Shown: positions 1 to 8,408, counted from the first letter of the stretch. The stretch is 64,000 nt of DNA from Bacteroidaceae bacterium (GCA_017458585.1 JAFTAJ010000007.1:1-64000); one strand, 5' to 3'. Notes: generated by a model from the sequence alone, not told the origin. Made by a program: numbers and translations.

Positions 1-62
1 GTAGGAGTTAGGAGTGAGGAGTTAGGAGTAAGGAGTGAGGAGTAAGGAGTTAGGAGTGAGGG
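1..62. repeat. Heptanucleotide array (GTTAGGA/GTGAGGA type)
   Basis: About eight consecutive 7-bp units vary between GTTAGGA, GTGAGGA and GTAAGGA. In the overlapping minus-strand GH10-like gene it is read in frame as a Ser/Leu/Thr/Pro-rich loop (SLLTPYS-like heptapeptides). The array may continue beyond the window. Confidence 0.85.
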
Positions 63-401
63 TGATTGGGGGGGGAGGAAGGTGCCGGTGATGCAGGGGT
101 CCATGGGCTCGATGGCGGAGGGATAGATGACGGTGCCCCTGATGCGTGTCTGGAGGACGACGGCATTGAAGTTGGCGGCCTTGAGTCGGTCGAGGATATC
201 GGTGAGTTCTTTCTTCTGCCGGTCGATGGTCTGTGGGGAGGTGGCCTTGGTGTCGGGCCAGTCGAGGTTGTTGATGGTGGTGAGCCACACGGCCCGTAGC
301 TCGCGCTTGGGGAGGTTGGTGGCTATCTGTGCACAGGTGCCTATTGTGGCCAAAAGGCAAAGTGCGAAAAGAGTGTGCTTATATAATTTACAATTGGACA
401 A
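1..401 (-). CDS. GH10-like (YngK/DUF187-type) secreted glycoside hydrolase, 5' part only
   Basis: The gene runs off the left edge; about 133 codons are visible with no stop. No ATG is in frame, so I use a TTG at 401, which gives a good signal peptide (LFALCLLATIGTCAQ). The mature start (LPKRELRAVWLTTINNLDWP, then LKAANFNAVVLQTR) is the N-terminal strand pattern of GH10-like family proteins, and the complete paralogue at 6001-7533 begins the same way (PKREFRGSWIQCVNGQFQ). These proteins are predicted to act on envelope or dietary polysaccharide; the substrate is unknown. The last visible residues (about 113-133) are translated from a 7-bp repeat array placed where the paralogue has its loop LTGQQGAAPQPYWDP. 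Family confidence is good; the start codon is tentative. Confidence 0.7.
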   Translation of the reverse strand, partial: MSNCKLYKHTLFALCLLATIGTCAQIATNLPKRELRAVWLTTINNLDWPDTKATSPQTIDRQKKELTDILDRLKAANFNAVVLQTRIRGTVIYPSAIEPMDPCITGTFLPPQSPSLLTPYSSLLTPNSSLLTP

Positions 402-480
402 TTTGCTATTTATTTGGGTTATTTAAGGGCAAAATTAGTTTTTTTTCTTGATTTTCTAATGTCATTTGGGGGAAAATGTG

Positions 481-488
481 TATTTTTG
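481..488 (+). promoter_or_regulatory. Bacteroidetes -7 element
   Basis: TATTTTTG matches the Bacteroidetes -7 consensus TAnnTTTG and lies 30 bp before the ATG of the outer-membrane protein gene. A TTTG occurs at 465-468, but its spacing is shorter than the usual -33/-7 distance, so only the -7 box is proposed. The intergenic region also separates this gene from the divergent GH10-like gene. Confidence 0.45.
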
Positions 489-517
489 GAGTCGAAAAAC
501 TTAAAAACTAAATTTAT

Positions 518-994
518 ATGAAGAAGATTGTTTTGGTAGCTTTGCTGCTGATGGGATTTGTGGCAGGCAAGGCGCAGTTTGAGGCTGGCACCAAGTATAT
601 CGGTGCCTCGGTTACTAACATGGGTTTATCCTACAGCTCTGAGGAGAAACTCCGCTTTGGCTTGGAGGCCACAGGTGGCTATTTCCTCTGGGATGACATT
701 ATGCTCAAGGCTACCGTGGGCTACAACCACAGGCCGCATGCTGATGATATCACCCTCGGACTTGGCGGTCGCTATTATTTTCAGCAGAATGGCATCTTCC
801 TCGGCACCGGTGTTGAGTATTGCCACGAGGCAAAGAGCTACAACGACCTGCGTATCCCCGTGGAGGTGGGTTATTGCTTCTACATCAACCACTATGTAAG
901 TATCGAACCCGCAGTGTACTACAGGATGTCGCTCAACGACTTCAGCGACAAGAGCACTGTGGGCCTCAAGGTGGGCTTCGGCCTCTACTTCTAA
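518..994 (+). CDS. Small outer-membrane beta-barrel protein
   Basis: 158 aa. An N-terminal signal peptide (MKKIVLVALLLMGFVAGKAQ) is followed by alternating aromatic and glycine-rich strands (LEATGGYFLW, LGLGGRYYF, IFLGTGVEYC, VEVGYCFYI), ending in GLKVGFGLYF. The terminal Phe and the strand pattern fit a small eight-stranded porin-like barrel inserted by BAM. No substrate or exact family can be named. It is the first gene of a short plus-strand run: queH starts 15 bp after its stop. Confidence 0.75.
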   Translation: MKKIVLVALLLMGFVAGKAQFEAGTKYIGASVTNMGLSYSSEEKLRFGLEATGGYFLWDDIMLKATVGYNHRPHADDITLGLGGRYYFQQNGIFLGTGVEYCHEAKSYNDLRIPVEVGYCFYINHYVSIEPAVYYRMSLNDFSDKSTVGLKVGFGLYF

Positions 995-1009
995 TAAGGG
1001 GCAGACACT

Positions 1010-1558
1010 ATGCGTCTGTTGCTACATTCCTGCTGTGCGCCGTGTTCAGCGGCTATAGTAGAGCATTTGCTGGAGAATGCGGTGGACACCACCGTGTTCT
1101 TCAGCAATTCAAATATCTATCCGCAAGACGAATACCTGCACCGCCGCGCCGAGCTGGAGCGTCATCTGCAGGTCCTCGGCGTGCCCTTTGTAGAGGATGA
1201 CTACGACCACTCCGACTGGCTGGTCTCTGTCAAGGGCCTTGAGCAGGAGCCCGAGCGCGGCAGCCGCTGCACCCAGTGTTTCCGCTTCCGCCTGCTGCGC
1301 GCCGCCCGCTATGCTGCTGACCATGGCTTTACTCACCTGGGCACAACCCTGGCCTCATCCCGATGGAAGAACATCGATCAGGTCAATGCTGCAGGTCAGT
1401 GGGCCGTGGAGCAGGTAGCATCCTTATCAGTTCCTCTTATCTTCCTGGACCGCAACTGGCGCAAGGGAGGCCTGCAGGAGCGCCGAAATCAGTTGCTACG
1501 GCAGTATGGATTTTATAATCAGCAGTACTGCGGCTGCGAGTTCAGCATGAGGGCATAG
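1010..1558 (+). CDS. queH: Epoxyqueuosine reductase QueH
   Basis: 182 aa. QueH reduces epoxyqueuosine to queuosine in the anticodon of GUN tRNAs and is the non-homologous replacement of QueG. The family signature is present in order: N-terminal LLHSCCAPC, the block FSNSNIYPQDEYLHR, W followed by GLEQEPERGSRCTQCFRFRL, then TTLASSRWKN and C-terminal YCGCEFS. The paired cysteines (CC near residue 8, CxxC near 91 and CGC near the end) are the metal/Fe-S ligands expected for DUF208. Length is normal. Confidence 0.93.
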   Translation: MRLLLHSCCAPCSAAIVEHLLENAVDTTVFFSNSNIYPQDEYLHRRAELERHLQVLGVPFVEDDYDHSDWLVSVKGLEQEPERGSRCTQCFRFRLLRAARYAADHGFTHLGTTLASSRWKNIDQVNAAGQWAVEQVASLSVPLIFLDRNWRKGGLQERRNQLLRQYGFYNQQYCGCEFSMRA

Positions 1559-1597
1559 TTACACATATATATTATCCATGCAGCAATTCATATTACC

Positions 1598-2119
1598 ATG
1601 CATCAATTCAGGGAAATGAGACGCCGTCGCCAGCAGCTATCGACAGAGGAGGCCGTCGCTATCTTGCAGAAATCTACGGCTGGGACGCTGGCGCTGTTGG
1701 GAGATAATGATTATCCATACGCAGTGCCTCTAAGTTATGTCTATCAAGATGGCAGAATATATTTCCACAGCGCACTGGCCGGCCATAAGGTTGATGCTGT
1801 CCGAAAGAATGAGAAAGCTTCGTTCTGCGTAATAGAGCAAGATGATGTCCAGCCTAAGAAATACACCACATTTTATCGCAGCGTGATAGCCTTCGGCAGA
1901 GTTCGTGTGGTGGACGACGAGGCAGAGAAAATGCGTATGGCCCGTATGCTGGGAGATCGCTACAATCCCAATGACGATGTGGCTTTGAGCAGAGAGCTGG
2001 AGAGCGGATTGTCCCGTATGCTGATGATTCGTCTTGACATTGAGCACCTTACGGGTAAACAGGCAATAGGGTTGCTGTCAAAAGGCCCAGCCGCCAAGGC
2101 AGAATCTTCTCTGTCTTAG
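1598..2119 (+). CDS. Pyridoxamine 5'-phosphate oxidase-like flavin protein (NimA-type)
   Basis: 173 aa, FMN-binding split-barrel fold. REMRRRRQQLSTEEAVAILQ, the stretch AVPLSYVYQDGRIYFHSALAGHKVDAVRKN and SFCVIEQDDVQP match the NimA/5-nitroimidazole-resistance-related family (FHSAxxGHKxD is the flavin-site motif). Such proteins reduce small substrates with FMN; many are housekeeping, so drug resistance should not be assumed. The start at 1598 is used; an internal Met seven codons on is possible. Confidence 0.8.
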   Translation: MHQFREMRRRRQQLSTEEAVAILQKSTAGTLALLGDNDYPYAVPLSYVYQDGRIYFHSALAGHKVDAVRKNEKASFCVIEQDDVQPKKYTTFYRSVIAFGRVRVVDDEAEKMRMARMLGDRYNPNDDVALSRELESGLSRMLMIRLDIEHLTGKQAIGLLSKGPAAKAESSLS

Positions 2120-2121
2120 AG

Positions 2122-2163
2122 GCCGAAATTTAATCGCGAAGAGCCGAAATTTAATCGCGCAGG
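2122..2163. repeat. Two 21-bp tandem units between convergent genes
   Basis: GCCGAAATTTAATCGCG occurs at 2122 and again at 2143, exactly 21 bp apart, immediately after the stop of the Nim-like gene. A weaker third copy (ACGCGATT) lies near 2178. The 21-bp spacing equals that of the larger arrays at 11.2 and 33.6 kb. Confidence 0.8.
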
Positions 2164-2240
2164 GACAGACCCTCTCTACGCGATTTCTTTTTGGCTCATT
2201 GCTATTCTTGGGATTTCCTTCGACAGAAACACAAATCTCC

Positions 2241-3179
2241 TTATTCCCCACTTGCCGTTGTGTTTCTTTCCCTAAGGTATTGGAGCAAGTCTTTGGGGAA
2301 GTTTGTCTCGATGATGGTAAAACCTTGGTTGATGAGCCATCCCCAACCCTCTGAGGTGCTTTTGAAGATTGAGGCGTTGTCATCGTGGCCTGCAGTGTGA
2401 AGTGGCCATGTTGCTGCCACGAAGGCGCGGCTGCCGGAAGCGAGCACATGAGGCAGAAGCCTGTAAGACTCTGTTTCGAGCGAGGCCATACGAAACTGGA
2501 ATGCTATTGGTCGTAGTTCACGCAGATATTCCTCCACATAGTCTGCAAGGTTGGGAATGCGGTCCTCAATGACGGGGCAATATACTACACTGTCGAGTGC
2601 TGTACTGAAGATGCGGCGAGCTTTGGCGTAGTCCCAGTCTAATACGAATATTGCCTCCTGCAATGCATTGTGCTGCCTGAGCACATTGAGCAGGGCGCGA
2701 ACGGTGGAACCCTCTTCTTTGCCCGGCATGTCAATGCCAGCCTTGTCAAGGTAGATAAAGGCGCGGCCTTTGGCCTCGTTGATATATTCATCCAGTGTGG
2801 GCACTCTAAACTGTGTGCTCTGTCCCCAATTGGTCTTTAGCTTCAATTTGCGTATATCAGCTAAGGACATCTCACTGATAGTGCCGCTGCCATTGGTTGT
2901 GCGGTCAACAGTGGCATCGTGCATCACAATGAAGTGTCCGTCTTGGGTGGGCCGCACATCAGTTTCAATAATGTCAGCACCAAAAAACAAGGCATTGCGA
3001 AGTCCTTGCAGGGAATTCTCCGGGGCATATTTCCAGTCACCGCGGTGTGCAACCACCCAGATATGGTCGGTCTGCGTGCGTGAACGCAGAAGTTGTATGC
3101 TGTTGCTGTCTTGTGCTATTGTTACAGACAAGCCATTGATAAGCAAAATGATAAATATATAGTACCTCTTTATTGACAT
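2241..3179 (-). CDS. Secreted glycerophosphodiester phosphodiesterase
   Basis: 312 aa. A hydrophobic N-terminus (YYIFIILLINGLSVTIAQ) is a signal peptide, so the enzyme is periplasmic or anchored. The GDPD catalytic core is clear: VAHRGDWKYAPENS, ADIIETDVRPTQDGHFIVMHDATVDRTTNG, and a late WGWLINQGFTIIETNFP. These supply the catalytic His pair and the Glu/Asp metal ligands. It hydrolyses deacylated phospholipids to glycerol-3-phosphate plus alcohol. It stands 17 bp upstream of uvrA's end and may be co-transcribed. Confidence 0.92.
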   Translation of the reverse strand: MSIKRYYIFIILLINGLSVTIAQDSNSIQLLRSRTQTDHIWVVAHRGDWKYAPENSLQGLRNALFFGADIIETDVRPTQDGHFIVMHDATVDRTTNGSGTISEMSLADIRKLKLKTNWGQSTQFRVPTLDEYINEAKGRAFIYLDKAGIDMPGKEEGSTVRALLNVLRQHNALQEAIFVLDWDYAKARRIFSTALDSVVYCPVIEDRIPNLADYVEEYLRELRPIAFQFRMASLETESYRLLPHVLASGSRAFVAATWPLHTAGHDDNASIFKSTSEGWGWLINQGFTIIETNFPKDLLQYLRERNTTASGE

Positions 3180-3196
3180 CGTGGTTTTCCTTCTTC

Positions 3197-5989
3197 TTAA
3201 CCCAGTTTCTCTCTGAGGAAACGGCCGGTGTAGCTCTGCTCACAAGCCGCTACTTGCTCGGGAGTGCCCTCCGCTACTATCTGTCCGCCCTGGTCGCCGC
3301 CTTCGGGGCCAAGGTCGATGATGTGGTCGGCACACTTGATGACCTCCATATTGTGCTCAATGATGATGATGGTGTGGCCGTGCTCTATGAGAGCCTGGAA
3401 AGCTTTGAGCAGTATGCTGATATCGTGGAAGTGCAGGCCGGTGGTCGGCTCATCAAAGATGAAAAGGGTAGGGGCGCTTTTTTCGCTGGCGAGATAGTAA
3501 GCCAGTTTTACGCGCTGGTTTTCGCCACCGCTGAGGGTAGAGGAAGGTTGTCCCAGCTTGATGTAGCCAAGTCCTACATCTTGCAGCGGCTTGATACGTC
3601 GCGCGATGGCTGTCTGTTTGTTTTCGGTGAAGAAGCGCATGGCTTCGTCCACATCCATCTCAAGTATGTCGTGAATGTTCTTGCCAGCGAAGCGCACCTC
3701 CAACACATCTTTCTTGAAGCGCTTGCCATGACACTCTTCACACTCCAGCTCTATGTCGGCCATGAACTGCATCGACACTTTTATCTTTCCCTCGCCGTTG
3801 CAGTTGTCGCAGCGGCCGCCCTCGGCATTGAAGGAGAAGGTGGCGGGACTGAAATCCATCTGTTTTGCCAGTGGTTGCTCGGCAAAGAGGCGGCGTATGA
3901 GGTCGTAGGCTTTGATATATGTGATGGGGTTGCTGCGTGATGAAGCGCCTATGCTGCTTTGGTCTACCAGCGTTACGCTCTTTATGGCATTGAGGTCGCC
4001 TTCCAGCGAGAGATACTCGCCTGGCCGTTCGCATGCCTCGTCGAGGTGGCGCTTCAGTGCGCGGTAGAGTATGTTGTTAACGAGTGTTGACTTGCCGCTG
4101 CCACTAACGCCTGTCACTACAGTCATGATGTTGAGGGGGAAGCGTATGTCGATGCCCCGCAGATTGTTGGCGCGGGCGCCCTTCACCTCTATGGAGCGAT
4201 TGCTCTTGCGACGACTCTGTGGCAGGGCTATCTTCTCCTCGCCCAGCAGAAAGCGTACGGTGTGAGACTTCTCATTCTTCACTTTCACTCCTATATCTTT
4301 CACTTCTCCTTGATAGACAATCTGTCCGCCGTTGATGCCAGCGTCGGGACCGAGGTCAATGATATAGTCGGCAGCGCGCATTATCTCCTCGTCGTGTTCC
4401 ACCACTATCACTGTGTTGCCCAGTTGCTGCAGGCGACGCAGCACACTTATGAGCTGCTGCGTGTCGCGTGAGTGGAGACCAATGCTTGGCTCGTCAAGTA
4501 TGTATAGCGAGCCCACTAGGCTGCTGCCTAGCGAGGTGGCTATGCTTATGCGCTGGCTCTCACCGCCGCTCAGTGTGTTGGCTGTGCGCCCAAGCGTGAG
4601 GTAGCCGAGGCCGATGTCCACCAACACTTGCAGACGGTTGCGTATCTCGTGCACAAGTATGGGGAAGGTGTCGTCGGGAATGGTCTTGAATATCTCGTTG
4701 AGTTTGCTGACAGGCATCTCTGTGAAGTCGGAGATAGAGTAGCCTGCAATCTTCACATATTCGGTCTCTTTCTTCAGGCGTCGCCCGTGGCATGCAGGAC
4801 AAGTGGTCTTGCCTCTGTAGTGGGAGAGCATCACGCGATACTGTATCTTGTATTGGTTAGCCTGCACCATGCGGAAGAAGGCGTCGATGCATATATCCTG
4901 CTCGTCACCCTGGCCGTGCCATAGGATGTCTTTCTGCTCTTGCGTCAGGTTGTAGTATGGCTCGAAGATAGGAAACCCTTTCGCACCCTGTTGCTCGCAG
5001 AACACTCTGCGCCATTCGCCCATCTTGTCGCCACGCCAGCACTGCACGGCGCCGTCATATACCGACAGCGTACTGTTGGGTATCACGCGTGACTCGTCAA
5101 TACCAATCAGTGAGCCAAAGCCCTCGCACTCGGGGCACGCTCCAGCGGGCGAGTTGAAAGAGAACATCGCATCGGTAGGCCTTTCAAATTGCATTCCGTC
5201 GCGCTCAAACGCAATGCTGAAAGTTCTAGACTCTTGACTCTCGCCTCTCGCCTCTCGACCCTTAACTCTTATCACACACTTCTGTGCACCCTCGTCAAAG
5301 GCTGTCTCAATGCTCTCGCGCAGTCGTGAGAGAGAGTCACTGTCGGTGTGCTTGGCCAGGCGGTCAACGAGAATGTTTATCTCGTGGCTCTCTAACTGCT
5401 GGTCGGAGTATTCATTGAGCACATCGCTTATCTCATGGGCTTCGCCGTCAATCATCACTCGCGAGAAGCCTTGCTTGAGGTCTATCTCCAGCTGCTGGCG
5501 CACGCTGCGCTCCTTGGGTACGCACAGCGGACACTCAACGGTGAACCGCTCACCTTCATTCATCTCGCTGACGTAGTTCACTACGTCCTCGATAGTGTCG
5601 CTCTTTACCTCCTCGCCGCTGATAGGCGAGATAGTCTTACCAGCCCGGGCGAACAGCATACGCAGATAGTCGTATATCTCGGTGCTGGTACCCACGGTGG
5701 AGCGCTGGCTGCGGTTGGTGGTGCGCTGCTCTATGGCTATGGCGGGCGGTATGCCGTGTATGTAGTCGCACTCGGGCTTGTGCAGACGTCCCATAAACTG
5801 GCGGGCATAGCTGGAGAGGCTCTCCACGTAGCGGCGTTGTCCGTCGGCAAATAGTGTGTCGAAAGCAAGGCTTGACTTGCCACTACCGCTCAGTCCGGTA
5901 ATGACAACAAACTTGCCTCTCGGTATTGTGACGTCGATACCTTTGAGGTTGTTGACACGTATGCCTTTCGCAACTATGTTTCCGTCCAT
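3197..5989 (-). CDS. uvrA: Excinuclease ABC subunit UvrA
   Basis: 930 aa, damage-sensing ATPase of nucleotide excision repair. Two ABC modules are seen: Walker A GLSGSGKSS near residue 32 and GVSGSGKST near 622, with signatures LSGGESQRI and LSGGENQRV. CxxC zinc pairs occur at CPACHGRR and CDNCNGEG...CEECHG. Residues about 240-253 (GREARGESQES) are encoded by a 42-bp heptanucleotide array and have no counterpart that I recognise in UvrA. The ATG at 5989 fits MDGNIVAKGIRVNNLKGIDV. It follows the GH10-like gene by 11 bp. Confidence 0.97.
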   Translation of the reverse strand: MDGNIVAKGIRVNNLKGIDVTIPRGKFVVITGLSGSGKSSLAFDTLFADGQRRYVESLSSYARQFMGRLHKPECDYIHGIPPAIAIEQRTTNRSQRSTVGTSTEIYDYLRMLFARAGKTISPISGEEVKSDTIEDVVNYVSEMNEGERFTVECPLCVPKERSVRQQLEIDLKQGFSRVMIDGEAHEISDVLNEYSDQQLESHEINILVDRLAKHTDSDSLSRLRESIETAFDEGAQKCVIRVKGREARGESQESRTFSIAFERDGMQFERPTDAMFSFNSPAGACPECEGFGSLIGIDESRVIPNSTLSVYDGAVQCWRGDKMGEWRRVFCEQQGAKGFPIFEPYYNLTQEQKDILWHGQGDEQDICIDAFFRMVQANQYKIQYRVMLSHYRGKTTCPACHGRRLKKETEYVKIAGYSISDFTEMPVSKLNEIFKTIPDDTFPILVHEIRNRLQVLVDIGLGYLTLGRTANTLSGGESQRISIATSLGSSLVGSLYILDEPSIGLHSRDTQQLISVLRRLQQLGNTVIVVEHDEEIMRAADYIIDLGPDAGINGGQIVYQGEVKDIGVKVKNEKSHTVRFLLGEEKIALPQSRRKSNRSIEVKGARANNLRGIDIRFPLNIMTVVTGVSGSGKSTLVNNILYRALKRHLDEACERPGEYLSLEGDLNAIKSVTLVDQSSIGASSRSNPITYIKAYDLIRRLFAEQPLAKQMDFSPATFSFNAEGGRCDNCNGEGKIKVSMQFMADIELECEECHGKRFKKDVLEVRFAGKNIHDILEMDVDEAMRFFTENKQTAIARRIKPLQDVGLGYIKLGQPSSTLSGGENQRVKLAYYLASEKSAPTLFIFDEPTTGLHFHDISILLKAFQALIEHGHTIIIIEHNMEVIKCADHIIDLGPEGGDQGGQIVAEGTPEQVAACEQSYTGRFLREKLG
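5230..5271. repeat. Heptanucleotide array inside uvrA (GACTCTT/GCCTCTC type)
   Basis: Six 7-bp units, 42 bp in total: GACTCTT, GACTCTC, GCCTCTC twice, GACCCTT, AACTCTT. The length is a multiple of 3, so the reading frame of uvrA is kept. Confidence 0.9.
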
Positions 5990-6000
5990 CTACTCTCGAA

Positions 6001-7533
6001 CTATCGAACTTTTCTCGGTTTGCTCTCGTTCCACATGCGGTCGAGGGCGGTAACTACGTAGGTGCAGCCTTGGTCGCTTTCGGGCACAGGCCAGTATGTC
6101 TGAGCCGTGATGGCTACTATGTTTGCGGGATTCTCGAGGCTGATGCGTTCGCCCTTGGCAAAACGATAAATGGCATAGCGCACGGCGCGCTGCATCTCGT
6201 CCTTGGTGTCCTTGGTCAGCCACACCAGCATACGGCCTTGGTCGGTAGGTATCACCTTGCCGCCCTTCACCTTCTTGGGGGCTATCTTGTCCTTAAACGG
6301 CATCGTGGGCACCAGCGCAGGGTAGCGCTGATATACTTTCTCCAGTGCGGTGAGTATGTTGCCTGTGTTGTTGGCTACGGCGGCCGAATACCATAGGCAG
6401 TTGCCCTGTATGCCCGGCAGTGTGCGCTGCAGTCGCAGCTTTTCCGGCAGCTGGTTGCTGTTGGGATTGTTGAGGTCAACGGCTTTCACGGTGCGCTCCA
6501 CGTCTTGTCCTATATAGAGCGGGCGGCCGCTACCATACTTCGACCACCAGCGTATCAGTGTGTCATAGTCGGCGGTCTTGTGGCCTATCTCCCAGTATAT
6601 CTGTGGAATGTTGTAATCCACCCATCCCTGACTCACCCATTGCAGCACGTCGGCGTAGAGGTCATCGTAGTTCTGCAGACCGCGCGTGTTGCTGCCCGGC
6701 AGTCCTGAGGACTGTTTGTTGTCCATGTCCGGACTTGGAGCGCTGAGTCCAGCATCATGCTGGTTGTGGTATATTCCAAACGGAGAAACGCCGAACTTCA
6801 CCCATGGCTTGAGGCGCTGTATCGTCTCATGGATGTCTTTTATCAGTCGGCTTACATTGTCGCGGCGCCAGTCCTGTATGCTGCTGAAGCCTGCGCCATA
6901 CTGGCGGAAGGTGTCGCCGTCAGGTATCTGCTCTCCTGCCTCGGGGTAAGGGTAGAAATAGTCGTCCATGTGCAGGCCGTCCACGTCGTAGCGCCCCACA
7001 ATGTCTGCCACCACCTGGCAGATGTATTCGCGGTTCTCAGGCACACCGGGGTTGAAGAGCAGCAGCTTGCCATAGCGGAAGAAACGCTCAGGGTTTTTGA
7101 AATACGGATGGCTGGCAGCCAACACTGCTGTACCTGCCGTCTTGGCGCGGTAGGGGTTGATCCATGCGTGCAACTCCATGCCGCGGGAATGACACTCGTC
7201 AATCATCCATTGCAGGGGGTCCCAGTAGGGTTGCGGCGCAGCGCCTTGCTGCCCGGTGAGGAAACGGCTCCACGGCTCCAGCTGGCTGGGGTAGAGCGCG
7301 TCGGCCTCAGGCCTTATCTGGAAGAAGACGGCGTTGACATTGCAGCGCTGCAGAGCGTCGAGGTGTCTGCGTAGCGTAGCCTGCATCACGTCGCGGCTCA
7401 TGCCTTGAAACTGTCCGTTCACACACTGAATCCAACTGCCTCGGAACTCTCTCTTCGGCTGGGGTACCGCGTCGGCGTAAGCCCATACGGCAATCATGCA
7501 CCAAGCGCACAGGCAAATCAAAAGTCGTTTCAT
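6001..7533 (-). CDS. GH10-like (YngK/DUF187-type) secreted glycoside hydrolase
   Basis: 510 aa with signal peptide (MKRLLICLCAWCMIAVWAYA). Family blocks: PKREFRGSWIQCVNGQFQ, VNAVFFQIRPEADALYPSQL, MELHAWINPYRAKT, YDVDGLHMDDYFYPYP and WVKFGVSPFGIY. The DxxHMDDYF segment contains the acidic residues expected at the barrel active site. After the barrel comes a C-terminal domain ending in a fibronectin-like strand set (ALDRMWNESKPRKV). It is a paralogue of the truncated gene at the left edge. The upstream region has a TTATCGTTTTCG tandem duplication (7531-7567). Confidence 0.87.
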   Translation of the reverse strand: MKRLLICLCAWCMIAVWAYADAVPQPKREFRGSWIQCVNGQFQGMSRDVMQATLRRHLDALQRCNVNAVFFQIRPEADALYPSQLEPWSRFLTGQQGAAPQPYWDPLQWMIDECHSRGMELHAWINPYRAKTAGTAVLAASHPYFKNPERFFRYGKLLLFNPGVPENREYICQVVADIVGRYDVDGLHMDDYFYPYPEAGEQIPDGDTFRQYGAGFSSIQDWRRDNVSRLIKDIHETIQRLKPWVKFGVSPFGIYHNQHDAGLSAPSPDMDNKQSSGLPGSNTRGLQNYDDLYADVLQWVSQGWVDYNIPQIYWEIGHKTADYDTLIRWWSKYGSGRPLYIGQDVERTVKAVDLNNPNSNQLPEKLRLQRTLPGIQGNCLWYSAAVANNTGNILTALEKVYQRYPALVPTMPFKDKIAPKKVKGGKVIPTDQGRMLVWLTKDTKDEMQRAVRYAIYRFAKGERISLENPANIVAITAQTYWPVPESDQGCTYVVTALDRMWNESKPRKVR

Positions 7534-7567
7534 ATAAGTTATCGTTTTCGTTATCGTTTTCGTTATT
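7531..7567. repeat. Short tandem repeat upstream of the GH10-like gene
   Basis: TTATCGTTTTCG is repeated twice and followed by a partial third copy just before the start codon of the minus-strand gene at 7533. It falls in the class of junction-located word repeats seen throughout the window. Confidence 0.7.
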
Positions 7568-7619
7568 TTTCCCGCGCGAAATTACAAAAAAATAGGAACA
7601 TGACCTAGCATATTTGGTT

Positions 7620-8387
7620 TTATTCCAGCATTAGCGTCATGCGCACAGTGTGGGGGAGGGGCGCCTTGTTGGCGATGGGCAGGAACATACCGTGACTTTC
7701 TACCCTCGACTCATGGCTCTCGACTCTCGACTCTTGCCCCGCGAAGCTGTCAAGCACCAGGTAGTCATCGCTCCCCCATACTCTCTCTGCCATCAACAGT
7801 CCATCAGGTGTGGCGTATAGTCCGCCGCCACTCATCTGGCATACAGCCAGCTGGTCGGCAAGGTCGTCGGCAGTGTGCTGCAGTGTGTAGGGTGTGGCGG
7901 CGAGGTCGCGCTGTATAGTATAAATAAGGTGTGGCGTGAGCTCCGGCAGTTGGATGTAGGCAGCCATCTGTTCTGCGCTTAGTAGCTGTTTGCGCCTGGT
8001 GGCGCAGGGGGCGTAGCCGAAGTGGCGGGCGTACCATGCTGCGGCATCGTTGTCGGCTGGTATAAGCAGGCAGTAGTCGTAGGCGTGGTCGCTGAGCCAT
8101 TGGTGTATCTGCTGCATCACACTCTTTGCGTGCCCTTGACCGCGGTATTCGGGCAGCGTGGCGAGGCCCGACACATAGCCCACGTTGAGCATTGGCTCCC
8201 CAAAGCTGGCAGTCATTTTATAGCTTAGGCACTGTGCCTGCGCCACGACGCGCCCGTCGGCCATGGCTACGAAGGTGTTTGCTGGGGAGTAGCGCCGACT
8301 GAAGTATAGCTCGATGAACTCTTCGCTATCACCGAACACCTTCTCCCATATATGGCGGCATTCCTCAATCATTGACTCAGAACTCAT
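7620..8387 (-). CDS. GNAT family acetyltransferase
   Basis: 255 aa. The acetyl-CoA site appears as VGYVSGLATLPEYRGQGHAKSVMQQI, followed by LLIPADNDAAAWYARHFGY: the usual GNAT motif A/B. A longer open frame reaches 8498, but the ATG at 8387 overlaps the stop of the upstream DUF2156 gene (ATGA), so I choose it. The C-terminal third holds a 14-residue stretch (about 217-231, QESRVESHESRVES) encoded by a 42-bp heptanucleotide array. Substrate unknown; pairing with DUF2156 is commonly seen and suggests an amino-acyl or envelope-related role (inference). Confidence 0.82.
   Translation of the reverse strand: MSSESMIEECRHIWEKVFGDSEEFIELYFSRRYSPANTFVAMADGRVVAQAQCLSYKMTASFGEPMLNVGYVSGLATLPEYRGQGHAKSVMQQIHQWLSDHAYDYCLLIPADNDAAAWYARHFGYAPCATRRKQLLSAEQMAAYIQLPELTPHLIYTIQRDLAATPYTLQHTADDLADQLAVCQMSGGGLYATPDGLLMAERVWGSDDYLVLDSFAGQESRVESHESRVESHGMFLPIANKAPLPHTVRMTLMLE
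7694..7735. repeat. Heptanucleotide array inside the GNAT gene (GACTCTC type)
   Basis: Six 7-bp units, 42 bp: GACTTTC, TACCCTC, GACTCAT, GGCTCTC, GACTCTC, GACTCTT. It is read in frame and gives a 7-residue peptide repeat (ESRVESH). Confidence 0.9.
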
Positions 8388-8408
8388 GACTCTCGACTCT
8401 TGACTAAA
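8374..8408. repeat. Heptanucleotide array across the DUF2156/GNAT junction
   Basis: Five 7-bp units (GACTCAG, AACTCAT, GACTCTC, GACTCTT, GACTAAA). It spans the overlapping stop and start codons: the array itself supplies the TGA of the DUF2156 gene and the ATG of the GNAT gene. Confidence 0.88.

Noticed and set aside
1598-2119. Nitroimidazole resistance gene
   Set aside because: The protein is NimA-like, but many such flavin proteins have no link with resistance; only the family is called.
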